Of a stretch of 64,000 nucleotides of DNA, positions 20,312 to 30,288 are shown piece after piece. This DNA is from Oegoconia quadripuncta. Lineage: Eukaryota > Arthropoda > Insecta > Lepidoptera > Autostichidae. Every line of letters starts with the position of its first letter. Position 1 is the stretch's first letter. The notes under the pieces were generated by a model. The model was given only the letters and a program-made list of their open reading frames with translations, ran no database searches and was not told the origin of the DNA. The position numbers and the translations under genes were made by a program. The DNA lies in the NCBI GenBank assembly GCA_949316235.1, contig OX438744.1, forward strand, positions 32,980,778 through 33,044,777. Direction: 5' to 3'.

Positions 20312-20790
20312 TTTATAAACGGTCCAAAGAGAAGGGTATCTGGTACAAAACGATCCAACCTCATCCGTGGAATACTCCCTGGATCGATAACTACCAACTG
20401 AACAGACAAGACCTTATCATGGCTTTCAGACTTCGCTCCGGACACATCCCACTTAACAAGTTTGCATTCATGATGCGGAAAGTACCTTCGCCAAATTGTA
20501 CAGAATGTGACGTTATAGAAGACGTTTTCCATATCTTGATCGAGTGTGTCCGGTATTAGAGCATGTAGAAGACAAATTAATATTACATATGGCCTCCACT
20601 TGAAGCTGTTGGGGGCTGTAATATTGTATTGGTGTTCCCTATATCCGAAATGGCCAAGGCAATATATAAATTAGTCAGAGTCGGTATAAATAATAGGGTG
20701 TAAATATTCACTGAGTCATTACAGAGCGACATAGTCATTGAAATGACTAAGCTCTTTAAATAAGATGAAAAAAAAACATTGTTTTTACTA
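20312..20790 (+). pseudogene. LINE ORF2 C-terminus with zinc knuckle (I/jockey-like)
   Basis: 20332-20559 is an open frame starting KGIWYKTIQPHPWNTPWID, with AFRLRSGHIPLNKFAFMM in the middle and PNCTECDVIEDVFHILIEC near the end. The last segment is a C-x2-C-x7-H-x4-C knuckle. The FRLRSGH.PLN block and the knuckle are typical of the region after the RNase H domain in I/Nimb-type LINEs (family knowledge, clade uncertain). Upstream RT and RNase H are missing. Sequence to about 20790 ends in an A run and is probably the 3' UTR and tail. Confidence 0.75.
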
Positions 20791-20824
20791 TTGGATGAGG
20801 ATCAAGACTGTTACACTTTATATT

Positions 20825-20950
20825 TTAATAAGGTGAACCGTGGATGTTGTTTCAAGAATTACACTTTGAATGATTGGAACACCCAAACGCTAATGTTTGG
20901 GGTATAGTCACCCCATTTGGAATAAACGTTAATATAAGTATGTAACAAAC
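20825..20950. repeat. interspersed repeat R, fragment
   Basis: 'aaggtgaaccgtggatgttg' and 'gtcaccccatttggaataa' match the 3' half of the repeat R copy at 5210-5320. Confidence 0.6.
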
Positions 20951-21873
20951 ATATTGTAAGGAAACATGAGGCTTTATAGATGGAAATATGTAGGAAGTGC
21001 CTTCCCAACAAATTTTATTTCGATAGCGAGACACATGTCTACTTGCTTTCGTATATCATCTTATGTATCTTATGTACGTATGTAGATATTTTAAGTTGTC
21101 TTTGGTAATAATTAATAACGCGGCGGGTCAGTGACCTCATTCGCACTACACACAAACCTTTACAGGTTTTCGTAGGCGTCTTATAGTGAAGATTGTTCAA
21201 AGTATTAATAGTTAATAGAACATTTCTATGGATAAATAAATTAAAATAATTAAAAAAAGGCAATTATAGAGTTCATATTAATTTCCGTGCCCAAGAAATC
21301 ATTCTATTCGAAATGGACGAATAGATCGTCATGACGAAACTACAAGGACTACGAGTATACAGACTATTTTTAAGAATGCAAAATTATGTCCTATGACATG
21401 TCTAGTAGCATCTAACTGCACATTCTCTGATGTTGAGTTAATTTTTAGAGGGACGCTGAGTTTTCGCCTAAGGAATTATCTGGGTAGTCGGGAGCCCCGA
21501 ACGCGATTACAATGAAATTCCCTGGGGATTTAAATGCTGTGACTAAAAATTAGGTACACGGCTTTATTAGATGAGCCTTTTGTTTAGTCTACATTATGAT
21601 GTAGAATCTAAGGATATATGTCAATAATTAGTCAGCCAAAAATTCTCAAAAATACCAACTTCAGTAAGATTTTATTCTCAAATTACATGCTTTCAAACAA
21701 TATAATTATCATTAAAATTGGTTAACAAACATCCGAAAATATGGATATAATGAAAATGCATACAGACGATCATTTTTTGGACCCTGTTAAAGAAGCGTTT
21801 AAACAAGTGTTCTTAAAAAACACAGAAGTCACGTTAAGATCGAGGAGATCCTGGTATAGTTAGTTCATACATT
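20951..21873. other. unassigned region
   Basis: No gene or repeat recognised in about 900 bp. Confidence 0.4.
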
Positions 21874-21875
21874 TG

Positions 21876-22157
21876 ACGACCTGTTTGGTGTAGTGGTTAG
21901 AGACTCTGCTGCTATACCAAAAGGTCGCAGGTTCGAATCCCGCTAGGGGCATATGTTTGTATGATGAATACAGACATGTGTTCCCGAGTTATGGATGTTT
22001 TTAATTTATATATGTATTTATTCACAAAAAAAAATGTATTTGTGTGGTTTATCAACCATCTGGTATCTATAATACAAGCCTAGTTGCTTAGTGTGGAACT
22101 AGATGGCGCTGTATGTATGTGCAAAGATATATATTTGTGCAAAGATATTTATTAATG
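21876..22157 (+). mobile_element. SINE-A, full length
   Basis: The head is 'ctgtttggtgtagtggttag' (box A) and 'caggttcgaatcccgctagg' (box B). The central domain contains 'gttcccgagttatggatgtt', and the 3' part has 'atcaaccatctggtatctat' and 'ggaactagatggcgctgtat'. The T arm pairs but the acceptor stem does not. 'tgacgacc' occurs at both edges and may be a target duplication, although other SINE-A heads also begin this way. Confidence 0.85.
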
Positions 22158-23384
22158 ATGACGACCACTTCCCATCTGCACACTTATTGTGTAAATTAAT
22201 TGCCAACTCCTTTTGACAGTCGAAATTTATTAGTTAAATTAGACAGTTGGAAAAAAGTCAATTGATGTTGAATGTAGACAATAGGAGCTGGTTTGCAACC
22301 GAGAATTTAGCAACGGCACCTTTTATGGTATAATGAAACGATGCAAAGCTGATATTTTTAACCCCCAGACACATTTGTTATTGATATAATGTAATTTGTA
22401 TTTTCTTAATTTATAAATATGATTTGATAAAACATTTAAACCCCAGACTAGCTAAATTATAAATTAGAAATTTTACTTTTTACAATTGTACAACAAATCA
22501 CCATAGTTTTTTTACTTGCAATATCTCTGCCATTTGTGAATCGATTTCCATTGTTCTTTTTTTATTTTACAGAATACCGATATCGCCAGCGTGGTTCCAT
22601 ATGTAGTTTAGACATCTTAACATAACGACTCGTATATCACTGAGGATTTGATTTGTTTTTATTGATATTCATATTATTAATTAATAATGTAATAGTACCA
22701 ATTTTATTGTAATTACATTGTAATTTGTCAATAACATAATAAGAATCTTGAATTGGCATAAGTTTGGTATTAGTTTTCTGTATAAGAATTTGTAATAATG
22801 CTGTTGATTCTAAATAAATAAAATAAAATATTTTATAATTTCGTGAAGATCTGATGATTTAAATACAGAGAACGGAACCCTAATGAAGTCTCCATATTTA
22901 GCCGGTTCAATTCTTTCAAAGTTGCAACGTTACAAAATTGTCACTTACCAAGTTCTTACTCTCATCAACCGACCGTTCGTCGTGAATGTCAAGAATAAAA
23001 ACGTTTGCTCGTCGAATGACATTACATTAAATTTAGGATCCGCTCTCGGGCCTGGCCCTGCCGAATAATCAGGATGAGTACGCTTTTTTGTGCCATTTTG
23101 TTTACTACAAGTGTTATGTACTTGCGTTTCATTTTGTGCAGATATGCCCTTTGGGAACATTATTGAGCTGTTCGCGATGAAAAAGTCAACTGTTGGAACT
23201 CGGGAACGGTGCTGTGAGGTCTCCCAAGTTACCTGACTGGTCTTGTCAACGAGTGACAGCTCCGTCGGTCCTGGGAGCCGCTATTAGTTATTACCGAGCT
23301 GGCCATCATCTTCTGCACATCAACACTCTTTTTTTTGGGTCAGTCGTATTTCACCAGCACCTTCCTATGTTAGTAGCCATCATC
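22158..23384. other. unassigned AT-rich region
   Basis: No gene or recognised repeat. 23190-23330 is more GC-rich but does not resemble a known coding sequence. Confidence 0.4.
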
Positions 23385-23725
23385 CACAACCTTACACATA
23401 CCCACTGTTGGGGCACAGCATTCTCTCACTGGGAGACGGTATGGGCCATAATCTACCACGAGGACCCAGTGCGATTTGGTGGAATTGTGCCAGACTAGTA
23501 GCCACCTGACAGTCAGTGTTTTTAAGCCGCCCCTGGTAGGCCACTGACTTAGCTCAACGACTGCCTTCAATTGAAAACTATTTAACGTACCCTCCGAAGC
23601 ACGGAAGCACTCGTATTAAAATACCAATAGTGGTCACCCATCCAAGGACTGACCGCGCCAGACTACTTAACTTCGCTAATCGAAAACGAATAGCGAATGC
23701 GCCACGAGTGCTTCTAGTAGCCATA
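23385..23725 (-). mobile_element. 5S-rRNA-derived SINE
   Basis: On the minus strand 23681-23631 reads 'cgattagcgaagttaag' and then 'gcgcggtcagtccttggatg' and 'ggtgacca'. This is the internal-promoter half of insect 5S rRNA (A box and C box), with a few changes. It is followed by 'cgagtgcttccgtgcttcgg', an 'actgacttagctcaacg'-type body (complement), and a tail containing 'gtgccccaacagtgggtatg', which resembles an RTE LINE 3' end. It is therefore a 5S-headed SINE with a LINE-like tail, not an rRNA gene: the 5' third of 5S is missing. Other copies are at 42465, 48237 and probably 46810. Confidence 0.75.
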
Positions 23726-23999
23726 TTGACATAAAAATACTTTTTCAGATGGTAACATTTTAATTGAAATCTCAAATGGAATATTAAAAATTAAATTTAT
23801 CTTTCACCTCTGGAAGCGACTCCAAAGGAGCTCAAATATATTTCATTTCACATTTAAACTTCGCAAGTGTACAGAGTCGAGACAGTTTCCCTTGCATTTA
23901 TTCCTATTTGCTTCGTTTGCTAAACTTACTAGACAAAATATTTAGTTTTGTAGAAAACTTAATGTCACGAAAAAGAATAATAATGAAGAAATAAAGAAG

Positions 24000-24060
24000 A
24001 ATAAATATACCAATGATCTGGTCCTAAACTAAGCAGACATATTACTGGTCTCTTTTAATA
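24000..24060 (-). mobile_element. SINE-B-like 3' fragment
   Basis: 'accaatgatctggtcctaaa' followed by 'ctaagcagacatattactgg' resembles 1884-1950 more than standard SINE-B. It is a short relic. Confidence 0.45.
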
Positions 24061-24095
24061 ATCTATGTTATTACGTCGTTTTCTTCAATGTAGGT

Positions 24096-24324
24096 CTTTT
24101 TTTTATGCACGACGGGTTCGTACTTCACCTCAATCACACCTGATGTTAAGTGAAGATGAGGTCGAAGGTGGAAGCGTACTAACCCGGAAACCCCAACACA
24201 TTTGGGTGACTGGCCATCTTATCTCTGACTACGTACCCTGAAACATGTACCCCGCTGGGGTCGAACCCGCGACCTCCGAATCGTAAACCCAGTGTTGTTT
24301 ACATTGAGCCATAAAGGCGGTTAC
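24096..24324 (-). mobile_element. SINE-C with internal deletion
   Basis: Both the 3' end ('cacctgatgttaagtgaaga' on the plus strand) and the tRNA head ('gggtcgaacccgcgacctcc', 'attgagccat') are present. The body between 'atcttatctctgact' and 'gtaccctgaaacatgt' is deleted. Confidence 0.8.
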
Positions 24325-24413
24325 AACGTAACAAGAAACAATCTATAGAAGTCCAACAGTTTTCCGCTGGTGACTCCACTACTGGTTATGAACCACTTTC
24401 CACTATTCTCCCT

Positions 24414-24983
24414 CTAGTCTCTAGTACTGAAGCTCTCCCAGTATTGGCAGGGGTATGGCCAGTTGACCTGGAGATCCAAGCGCGCGCCGCTAACCACTTC
24501 CGTTCCCGCGGTCTCGCGTGGACCGACTTTAGAATAGGCGACCTGTCCCGTTTGTCTCGTCTGTTTTGTGGGACTTGTGCTGAAATGGAGGACCAACTTA
24601 TGGCCGAATGGCAGGCCCGTTGGGACTGTACAGATAAGGGCAGACAGTTGTACAGGTTTTTCCCTGACATCAGGGACCGCATGGCAAAGGGGTGGTTAGA
24701 GATACGCCATTGCACATCTCAGTTCTTAACGGGTCACAGGAATTTTAAAGCCAAACTATTCTCCATGGCATCACCGAATTGCAAGTGTGGCGATGGCGAA
24801 CAGTCATCACATCACATTTTGTGGGAGTGTGTAAACTGGAGGGAAGAACGTGAACTCATGCTTGACGGTCTAAATTCAGTAGTCTGTCCGGTGTTCTACA
24901 ACGACCTGGTCTCGAACAAACACAACTTCCGAGCTTTCAATCATTTTCGCCATTCGTATTACTGGCACTATTACTCGCGGTAG
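24414..24983 (+). pseudogene. R1-clade LINE ORF2 C-terminus with CCHC knuckle
   Basis: The open frame runs from before 24444 (upstream residues STEALPVLA are in frame) to the stop at 24981. It begins MAGVWPVDLEIQARAANHF, matching the 'LAG..PLDLE...RA' block after the RT of R1-type elements. A zinc knuckle C-x-C-x8-H-x4-C lies at residues 113-129 of the ATG-initiated frame (CKCGDGEQSSHHILWEC). These features are typical of R1-clade retrotransposons (family knowledge). Only about 180 codons remain of a protein normally over 1000. It keeps an uninterrupted frame, so it is a younger relic than most here. SINE-C (24096) lies just upstream and the 3' UTR follows. Confidence 0.85.
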
Positions 24984-25700
24984 CCTTCTGCTACCGCCAC
25001 GCTCACTGCATCTAGGCGCAGTCCGTGGTGTATACGAAAGCAGGAGGCCGAGCTTCACTCGCCCTACTTCCCCATAGGGATGGCCTTAGTGCCATGTTGA
25101 ATTTCATTGGCTACACTCCCATTTGCCAAGGGGTGAAGTGGAAAACCTTTTTCTTACTTACACACCCTATTTCTTTCTTTAATTAGCCTGGGGTCCAAGG
25201 TAGAAATAGAGTCACGTAGGGCACCGTCTACCTTCAGTAGGTGCCGTGTCGAGTACCACTGTCGATCCTAGCTTATAGGAGTTACAGTGGGAGGAGTGTG
25301 GAGGTGGGATTGATGCTGGACAGCTTGGAGCTCGCGGAAGAGGGACCGGTCCACTTTGGGACCCTAGTGTACTCGGCGGCGAACTTCGCGAGATTCAGGG
25401 GGTTCGTCAGGTCATGGCACGCTAAGCGCAGACGACTGGAGATGGAAGGGCTTGACTCAGGCACAAGTATAGTAGAAAGCAGCCTGGCGCCAAGTGCCGT
25501 ACGCTGTAATAGTTCAGCCCATTCGGGAGAATGAACCAAGGGACAAGATAAAGATAAAGAATTTGTAGAGTGTCAAGAAAGTGTGCGTGGGTAAAGCCTG
25601 AGAACCACGCACACCACTCGCAGCTTTGGCCCGTATACCGGAGGTGGTAGAGCCATGGGACGGTGGTGGGTTATTATTCTCCCTGTAGACTCCGAGCATA
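24984..25700 (+). mobile_element. R1-like LINE 3' UTR and a second C-terminal coding patch
   Basis: 24984-25125 is the 3' UTR shared with 17765-17890. Further on, 25241-25534 is an open frame containing GPVHFGTLVYSAANFARFRG and FVRSWHAKRRRLEME. This resembles the 'ENF..FR.FA..WH..R' C-terminus of another R1/TRAS-like ORF, so a second element may be joined here. The stretch ends near an AATAATAAATAAAA run at about 25700-25715. Confidence 0.6.
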
Positions 25701-25792
25701 ATAATAAATAAAAAGTTTTTTATTTCTTTTTCAAAGTTTGCTTACAGGTAGTTAGTAACTAGAGACTCCTTTTAAGCATAATGATGCCTGTG

Positions 25793-25902
<110 letters not shown>

Positions 25903-25934
25903 GTGTGTGCATGCATGGCTCTCTCCATTGCCCT

Positions 25935-26090
25935 TTGAGTGACTTTAGGCATTTTTATGAGACCCATAGTGAGCGACCACGTTCCAACATTAAAAATGTA
26001 ATGCTTCAAACAACATCCATGGTCCACCTTTCGAAATATACAAAAATGCACACGTGACAGAGGGTGGCCCCATCGCCGTTAAAACTAGCC
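25935..26090. repeat. repeat R plus RTE-like patch
   Basis: 25940-25975 ('ttatgagacccatagtgag') resembles 45225-45243. 26025-26085 has 'tcgaaatatacaaaaatgca', 'cacgtgacagagggtggccc' and 'catcgccgttaaaact', matching repeat R at 19275-19335. Confidence 0.6.
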
Positions 26091-27105
26091 AATCTATTAT
26101 TTAATCCACATTTTTTATTCAACTTAAATAAAATTTAAAGCGTAATTTAGGTGACTTTTACCTAGACCTCTACATGTAGTTATTTATTCATAAAGGTTAC
26201 GCCTAGACGATTGTGGAGAATGAAAATAAAAACAGATTTTGAACAAATAATAACTTTGGCTGTCAAGTTTCAAGCGTTATTAAAATATGTAAATGCCCGC
26301 CCCCGTCGGGAGGGCACCGAAAAAATCTCGTAATTATGACTAATCAGATTAAGGGGATGTTATTTTTTTATTTCATTTTTATTGTTTCGTCTGTTTTAAC
26401 ACGGTCCGCGCTGTGGAGATAGACATACGTGTGAAAGACAGGTAGTAGTACTAAACACGCGTATTAATAAATCGGTCTTGATATTGAGATCGAGTCTCAG
26501 TATCAATACTATTTCTTTTTTGATATTGTTTTAATATGCAACAGATTCTCAAGCACCAACTTAACTTAACTGATTTCCGAATTGCGGTACGCCGATTAAC
26601 TGGTCCCCGAAATAACGCTACCACGAATCATTCTACAAAGAAAAAACGTTGCAACGTATATTTATACTACGAAATATTATTACTTCGAACATCCGTACAC
26701 CTAAAACATGCTACTACGAAAAACGTGCTTTGCAGACAGGGTCACTATCCACTACACAAATCGTCGTCGTTGTTTGCTCATGGTTTTCGACATTATCAAT
26801 TTATCTGTTGTTAATGCGTGGTATCAAACAGATATAGGAGTATTTATATGTTTAAATAACTTAGTCGAAAGTGCGTGAATTCTCAATGCTCTAAAAATTT
26901 AAACAAGCTGATTATTTATTAAACAAAATTGTCTCGTCGTTTATTCTTTGCTCTCCAAGAGGACTTTGGATTAGGCGTCGTATACTTTGTTTGAATAAAT
27001 AATTTTATTATTATCACCTGCTACTTGTTTCTTTAGAATTTAGAAAGTAAGATTTTATTTAATTCATCTAATTAATTATTATAATAATGAATATTTCGGA
27101 CACCT
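26091..27105. other. unassigned; SINE-B head fragment
   Basis: 26728-26772 ('gcagacagggtcactatcca' then 'ctacacaaatcgtcgtc') is a minus-strand SINE-B head fragment. The rest, including ORFs at 26536-26837, is unrecognised. Confidence 0.45.
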
Positions 27106-27531
27106 ACACCAATCATCTGGTCCCAAACTAAGGAAAACTCGTACTATGGATACTAGACAACGGATAAACATATATTTATATAAACACTAGCTTTCCGCCC
27201 GCGGATTCGCCTGCGTGGAATAACTTATCGCGGAAATTTGTTTATCCTACGGGAACTACTCCCAATATCATGATAAAAAATATCCTATGTCGTAATTCAG
27301 GTTATCTATATACCAAATTTCATCCAAATCCGTTCATCCCTTTCGCTGTGATTGAGCAACAAACAAATAAACAAACAAACATCCAAACTTTCGCATTTAT
27401 AATATTAGTTAGATCCATGACTCGGGAATAAATGTTCGTATTCATCACATTTACCCGTCGCGGGATTCGAATCCGCAACCGTTGGATTCGCTGACAGGAT
27501 CACTATCCACTACACCAACCGGTCGTCTTTT
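27106..27531 (-). mobile_element. SINE-B interrupted by a Helitron-like element
   Basis: The SINE-B halves 27106-27186 and 27414-27531 join exactly into the consensus 'ataaacatccatgac' when the 227-bp insert is removed. The head carries 'cgggattcgaatccgcaacc' (box B complement) and 'ctacaccaaccggtcgtc'. Confidence 0.88.
27187..27413 (-). mobile_element. Helitron-like element, full length (227 bp), in SINE-B
   Basis: On the minus strand it begins TCTAACTAATATTATAAATG and ends 'gggcggaaagCTAG'. The plus-strand flanks are A (27186) and T (27414), with no target duplication. The empty site, inferred from other SINE-B copies ('aaacAtccatg'), shows precise insertion between A and T, the diagnostic Helitron behaviour. 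It is non-coding and must be mobilised in trans. The subterminal palindrome is short (ccgc/gcgg). Confidence 0.85.
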
Positions 27532-27559
27532 TATTTCTACTTCTAATTAAGGACGCATA

Positions 27560-27680
27560 AAAATAACTGCTCTCGAATCCTACCAGATTTACTGAGATAC
27601 CACTGGACAAAGACTGAACACATACACCCACAGAACGCCGTCAAACACAACACCCGTAGTTTTTCATCGGGGTTTTAAAA
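27560..27680 (-). repeat. repeat G fragment
   Basis: 'agatttactgagataccact', 'ggacaaagactgaacaca' and 'gccgtcaaacacaacaccc' are the complement of repeat G (compare 54090-54170). Confidence 0.5.
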
Positions 27681-28883
27681 AGCGATCAGTAATTAACCAT
27701 TTTGACTACGTTATGTAATTTTATGCATTTAAGAAGTAATCGATAAATACACAGTGTTTACACCCTTCAATAACACAAAGATACAATGATGAAGTACAGC
27801 AACGTATGACACTGTTTGGATGGGTGAGCAGCAGCCATTTTCAAATTTTCATGCTAGTGTTTCCGTATTTAAACAGACGGTGCTGGTTGTTTTCAATTGG
27901 AGCCAGCCAGTTGTAAAGCCAAATTTCGTAGCCTAATTGTAAACACAGGCGGGTTCACTAAATTTACTGGCAGGCGGTCTCTAGTCCGACATAATACAGT
28001 AATCAGCCAGCACTGGACACGCCGCGGGGTGAATTAGGCCACACTCGCCGAGCCCCTGCAGTGGGGACGATTTCATATTCTTATATGTTAAGTATACTGT
28101 TCTTATAAAACTATTTAAGTATTTAAAATTCAAAAATCCCGACAGCTTATTTTGTATTTTATTAAATTATAAAATATTCTATGACAATCCACGTATACTC
28201 GGAAAATATTACCCTCCTTTCTTGGGCCGTTGTGTAAAAATATGAGTATCCTTGTGTCAGTACCGGTATTTAATAGATCTAAAAAAAAACAATCACATTT
28301 GTTGTAAGCTTTGGTGCGTGGCTCCGGATCGAAGTTGGATGATGGTAGTAAGTATGTAGAGTTAATAATGCAGTGAAATATAAGTGACAGAGACGGTGAT
28401 CCAAGTATTTATTCAGCCAGGTAAGTTCGGCGGAGATCTATCTCGTGCTGGTTATAAGGAATTGTCTTGAAATATATGTGTGGGAGATTGACATGTGTGG
28501 AAGAAAGGGTAAATCCAAGGAAGGTCCAACAGTTAATAGGGGCGTTTTTACCTATATGCAATGTCTTGAGAAAACTTCGTTAGCGCGATGTAGGATTCGC
28601 TCTCTGATTGGCCGGGGTTAGTAAATGATACCCGTTCACTCTGCCCCACAGATAGAAACAAGTTCTAATTATGTGGTTAATCAGATTACGAATTTGTAAG
28701 TATTTTGTTCGGACAAACAACCGAATTCAAATAATTATGTCGCTAACTAAAACATACAACTAATTACATAGAATAGGTTTATCTCCGGACTGCAACATCA
28801 GGTCTTAACCAAATTGCAGTAGTTTGTCATCAAGGTAGTCCCACACCTTGATGATAAACTACTACAATGCTACTAATTATACC
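27681..28883. other. unassigned; one repeat shared with 45.4 kb
   Basis: 28010-28085 ('ggtgaattaggccacactcg', 'cagtggggacgatttcatat') resembles 45430-45500 and is probably an old LINE tail. A hairpin lies at 28814-28867. Otherwise nothing is recognised. Confidence 0.4.
28814..28867. repeat. 23-bp hairpin, 8-nt loop
   Basis: Arms 28814-28836 and 28845-28867 are complementary at 21 of 23 positions, with loop 'agtcccac'. One of the two mismatches is a possible G-U pair in RNA. The shape is pre-miRNA-like but short; no conservation evidence is available. Confidence 0.8.
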
Positions 28884-29018
28884 GACGACCGATTGGTGTA
28901 GTGGATAGTAACCGTGTCAGCGAACGGTTGCGGGTACGAATCTCGCGAGGGGTAAATATTTGTGTGACGAATGCGAACATTTATTGCTGAGTCATGGATT
29001 TTTATATATATATTTATG

Positions 29019-29244
29019 CCCAGCGGATTAGCACTTCACCTCAATCACACCAGATGAGGCCAAAGGTGGAAACGTACTGACCCGGAACCCCCATCTTATT
29101 TTGCTATTAATACACAATGCTATTAACACTTTATTGCATATAATATTGTATACACACATACATTGAACAAACATGGGACAGAAATTACAATATACAAAAG
29201 GCGATCTCATCTCTATTAACATTGCTGTTTGGGGGCCGATATAA
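29019..29244 (-). mobile_element. SINE-C, middle layer of the nest
   Basis: Plus-strand 'agcacttcacctcaatcaca', 'aaggtggaaacgtactgacc' and, after an interruption, 'attaacattgctgtttgggg' follow the SINE-C order. It is 5'-truncated and lacks the tRNA head. It is interrupted by an 86-bp LINE tail flanked by ATTAACA at 29122-29128 and 29215-29221. Confidence 0.8.
29129..29214 (-). mobile_element. LINE 3' end, inner layer of the nest
   Basis: 'ctttattgcatataatattg' at its start and 'aaaaggcgatctcatctct' at its end match the 3' UTR family seen at 31008, 40955 and 47083 ('ctttattgcacaa', 'agcgatctcttcc'). Only 86 bp were inserted, with a 7-bp target duplication. Confidence 0.75.
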
Positions 29245-29346
29245 ATATTTATGTATGTTTGTCCGTTATCTAGTATCCATATTACAAGCTTTGCTTAGTT
29301 TGGTACTAGATGATTAGTTTAAGTTTCCGAAATATTTATATTGTTA

Positions 29347-29525
29347 TTTTTTTTTGTGTTTGATTGGATTCGCGTTTCACCACAATCTCACCTGATGGAA
29401 AGTGACGATGTGGTCGAAGATGAAGCACGCCATCCCAGAAAATGCCTATTCACTCTGCTCTTGAAGATCCCAAGTTATTGTCCAGCAGTGGATGTCTTTC
29501 GGCTGTTATGATGATGATGATGATT
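29347..29525. mobile_element. short SINE tail followed by an RTE-like LINE end
   Basis: 29347-29458 has T-rich sequence then 'caatctcacctgatggaaag' and 'tgacgatgtggtcgaaga', a 3' end also seen (complement) at 37301 and 41815. 29458-29525 has 'cttgaagatcccaag', 'ccagcagtggatgtctttcg' and 'tgatgatgatgatg', the plus-strand end of an RTE-type LINE. Confidence 0.6.
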
Positions 29526-29619
29526 TATACTAATTGCTACAACATTGACTCACCTTCGGCCATTAAATGTTTTCGGAGATCCGTAGTCTTAATAGTGATT
29601 TACTTAAGCAGGAAACTAT

Positions 29620-29873
29620 AATAATAATAATAATAAATAATTATAAAAAATAAATTTGGGACACTTACACCAATCATCTAGTCCCAAACTAAGCAAAGCT
29701 TGTGCTATGGAAACTAGATAACGGATAAACATACATAAATATTTATATAAACATCCATGACTCGGGAATAAATGTGTGTATTTATCACACAAACATTTAC
29801 CCCTCGCGGGATTCGAACCCGCAACCGTTGCTTTCGCTGACAGGGTCACTATCCACTACACCAATCGGTCGTC
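29620..29873 (-). mobile_element. SINE-B, full length
   Basis: Complement order: an A/T-rich tail, 'acacttacaccaatcatcta', 'actcgggaataaatgtgtgt', box B complement 'cgggattcgaacccgcaacc', then 'ctacaccaatcggtcgtc'. The T-arm pairing gcggg/cccgc is intact, making this one of the best-preserved heads. Confidence 0.88.
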
Positions 29874-30288
29874 GCCTAACCTTAAACTTCTCACAGATTC
29901 TGAAATACTAACTTAAGTTGATACAAGAAATAGAAACAACAATCTTGTCTATAATACAAATAAAGATTTCATTGTTTCGCAAATTCAACCGTCTATTGGA
30001 CCCTTTTGTTTCTAAGTAGGTGATGTACCTACTAACCTTCCTCCCATCCCTTTCCAATAGTTTGGAGGCCTCCGACGCCATCCATTTTAATTTACTCCGT
30101 CGAACTTGCCACTTCCCGTCTGGCTATCTGAAACTTTTTCTTCGTATGATGTCTATTGCATAAATAATTTAGCAGCCATTGATATGGTGCCTTGGGATAT
30201 ATATTTGCGAAAAGGTATCGCTGTATGTTTGTTATGATGGACGCAGTTTAAGAAGTTTGCTAATATAATATCATGTAACTAATATGAC
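29874..30288. other. unassigned region
   Basis: No gene or repeat recognised. Confidence 0.4.

Larger units (their letters stand above)
28884..29345 (+). mobile_element. SINE-B, outer layer of a three-level nest
   Basis: The head 'gaccgattggtgtagtggat' and box-B region 'gcgggtacgaatctcgc' lie at 28888-28950. The body resumes at 29245 with 'atatttatgtatgtttgtcc' and ends 'ttccgaaatatttatattg'. The halves are separated by a SINE-C flanked by ATATTTATG at 29010-29018 and 29245-29253. Confidence 0.85.

Noticed and set aside
23631..23681. 5S rRNA gene
   Set aside because: Only the internal-promoter half is present, with substitutions, inside a repeated SINE-like unit.
24386..24715. 109-codon minus-strand ORF
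   Set aside because: Antisense shadow of the R1-like coding frame at 24414-24983.
29780..29873. Intact-looking tRNA T arm and D-arm-like sequence
   Set aside because: The acceptor stem does not pair and the sequence continues into a SINE body; the same holds for all SINE-A, -B and -C heads.
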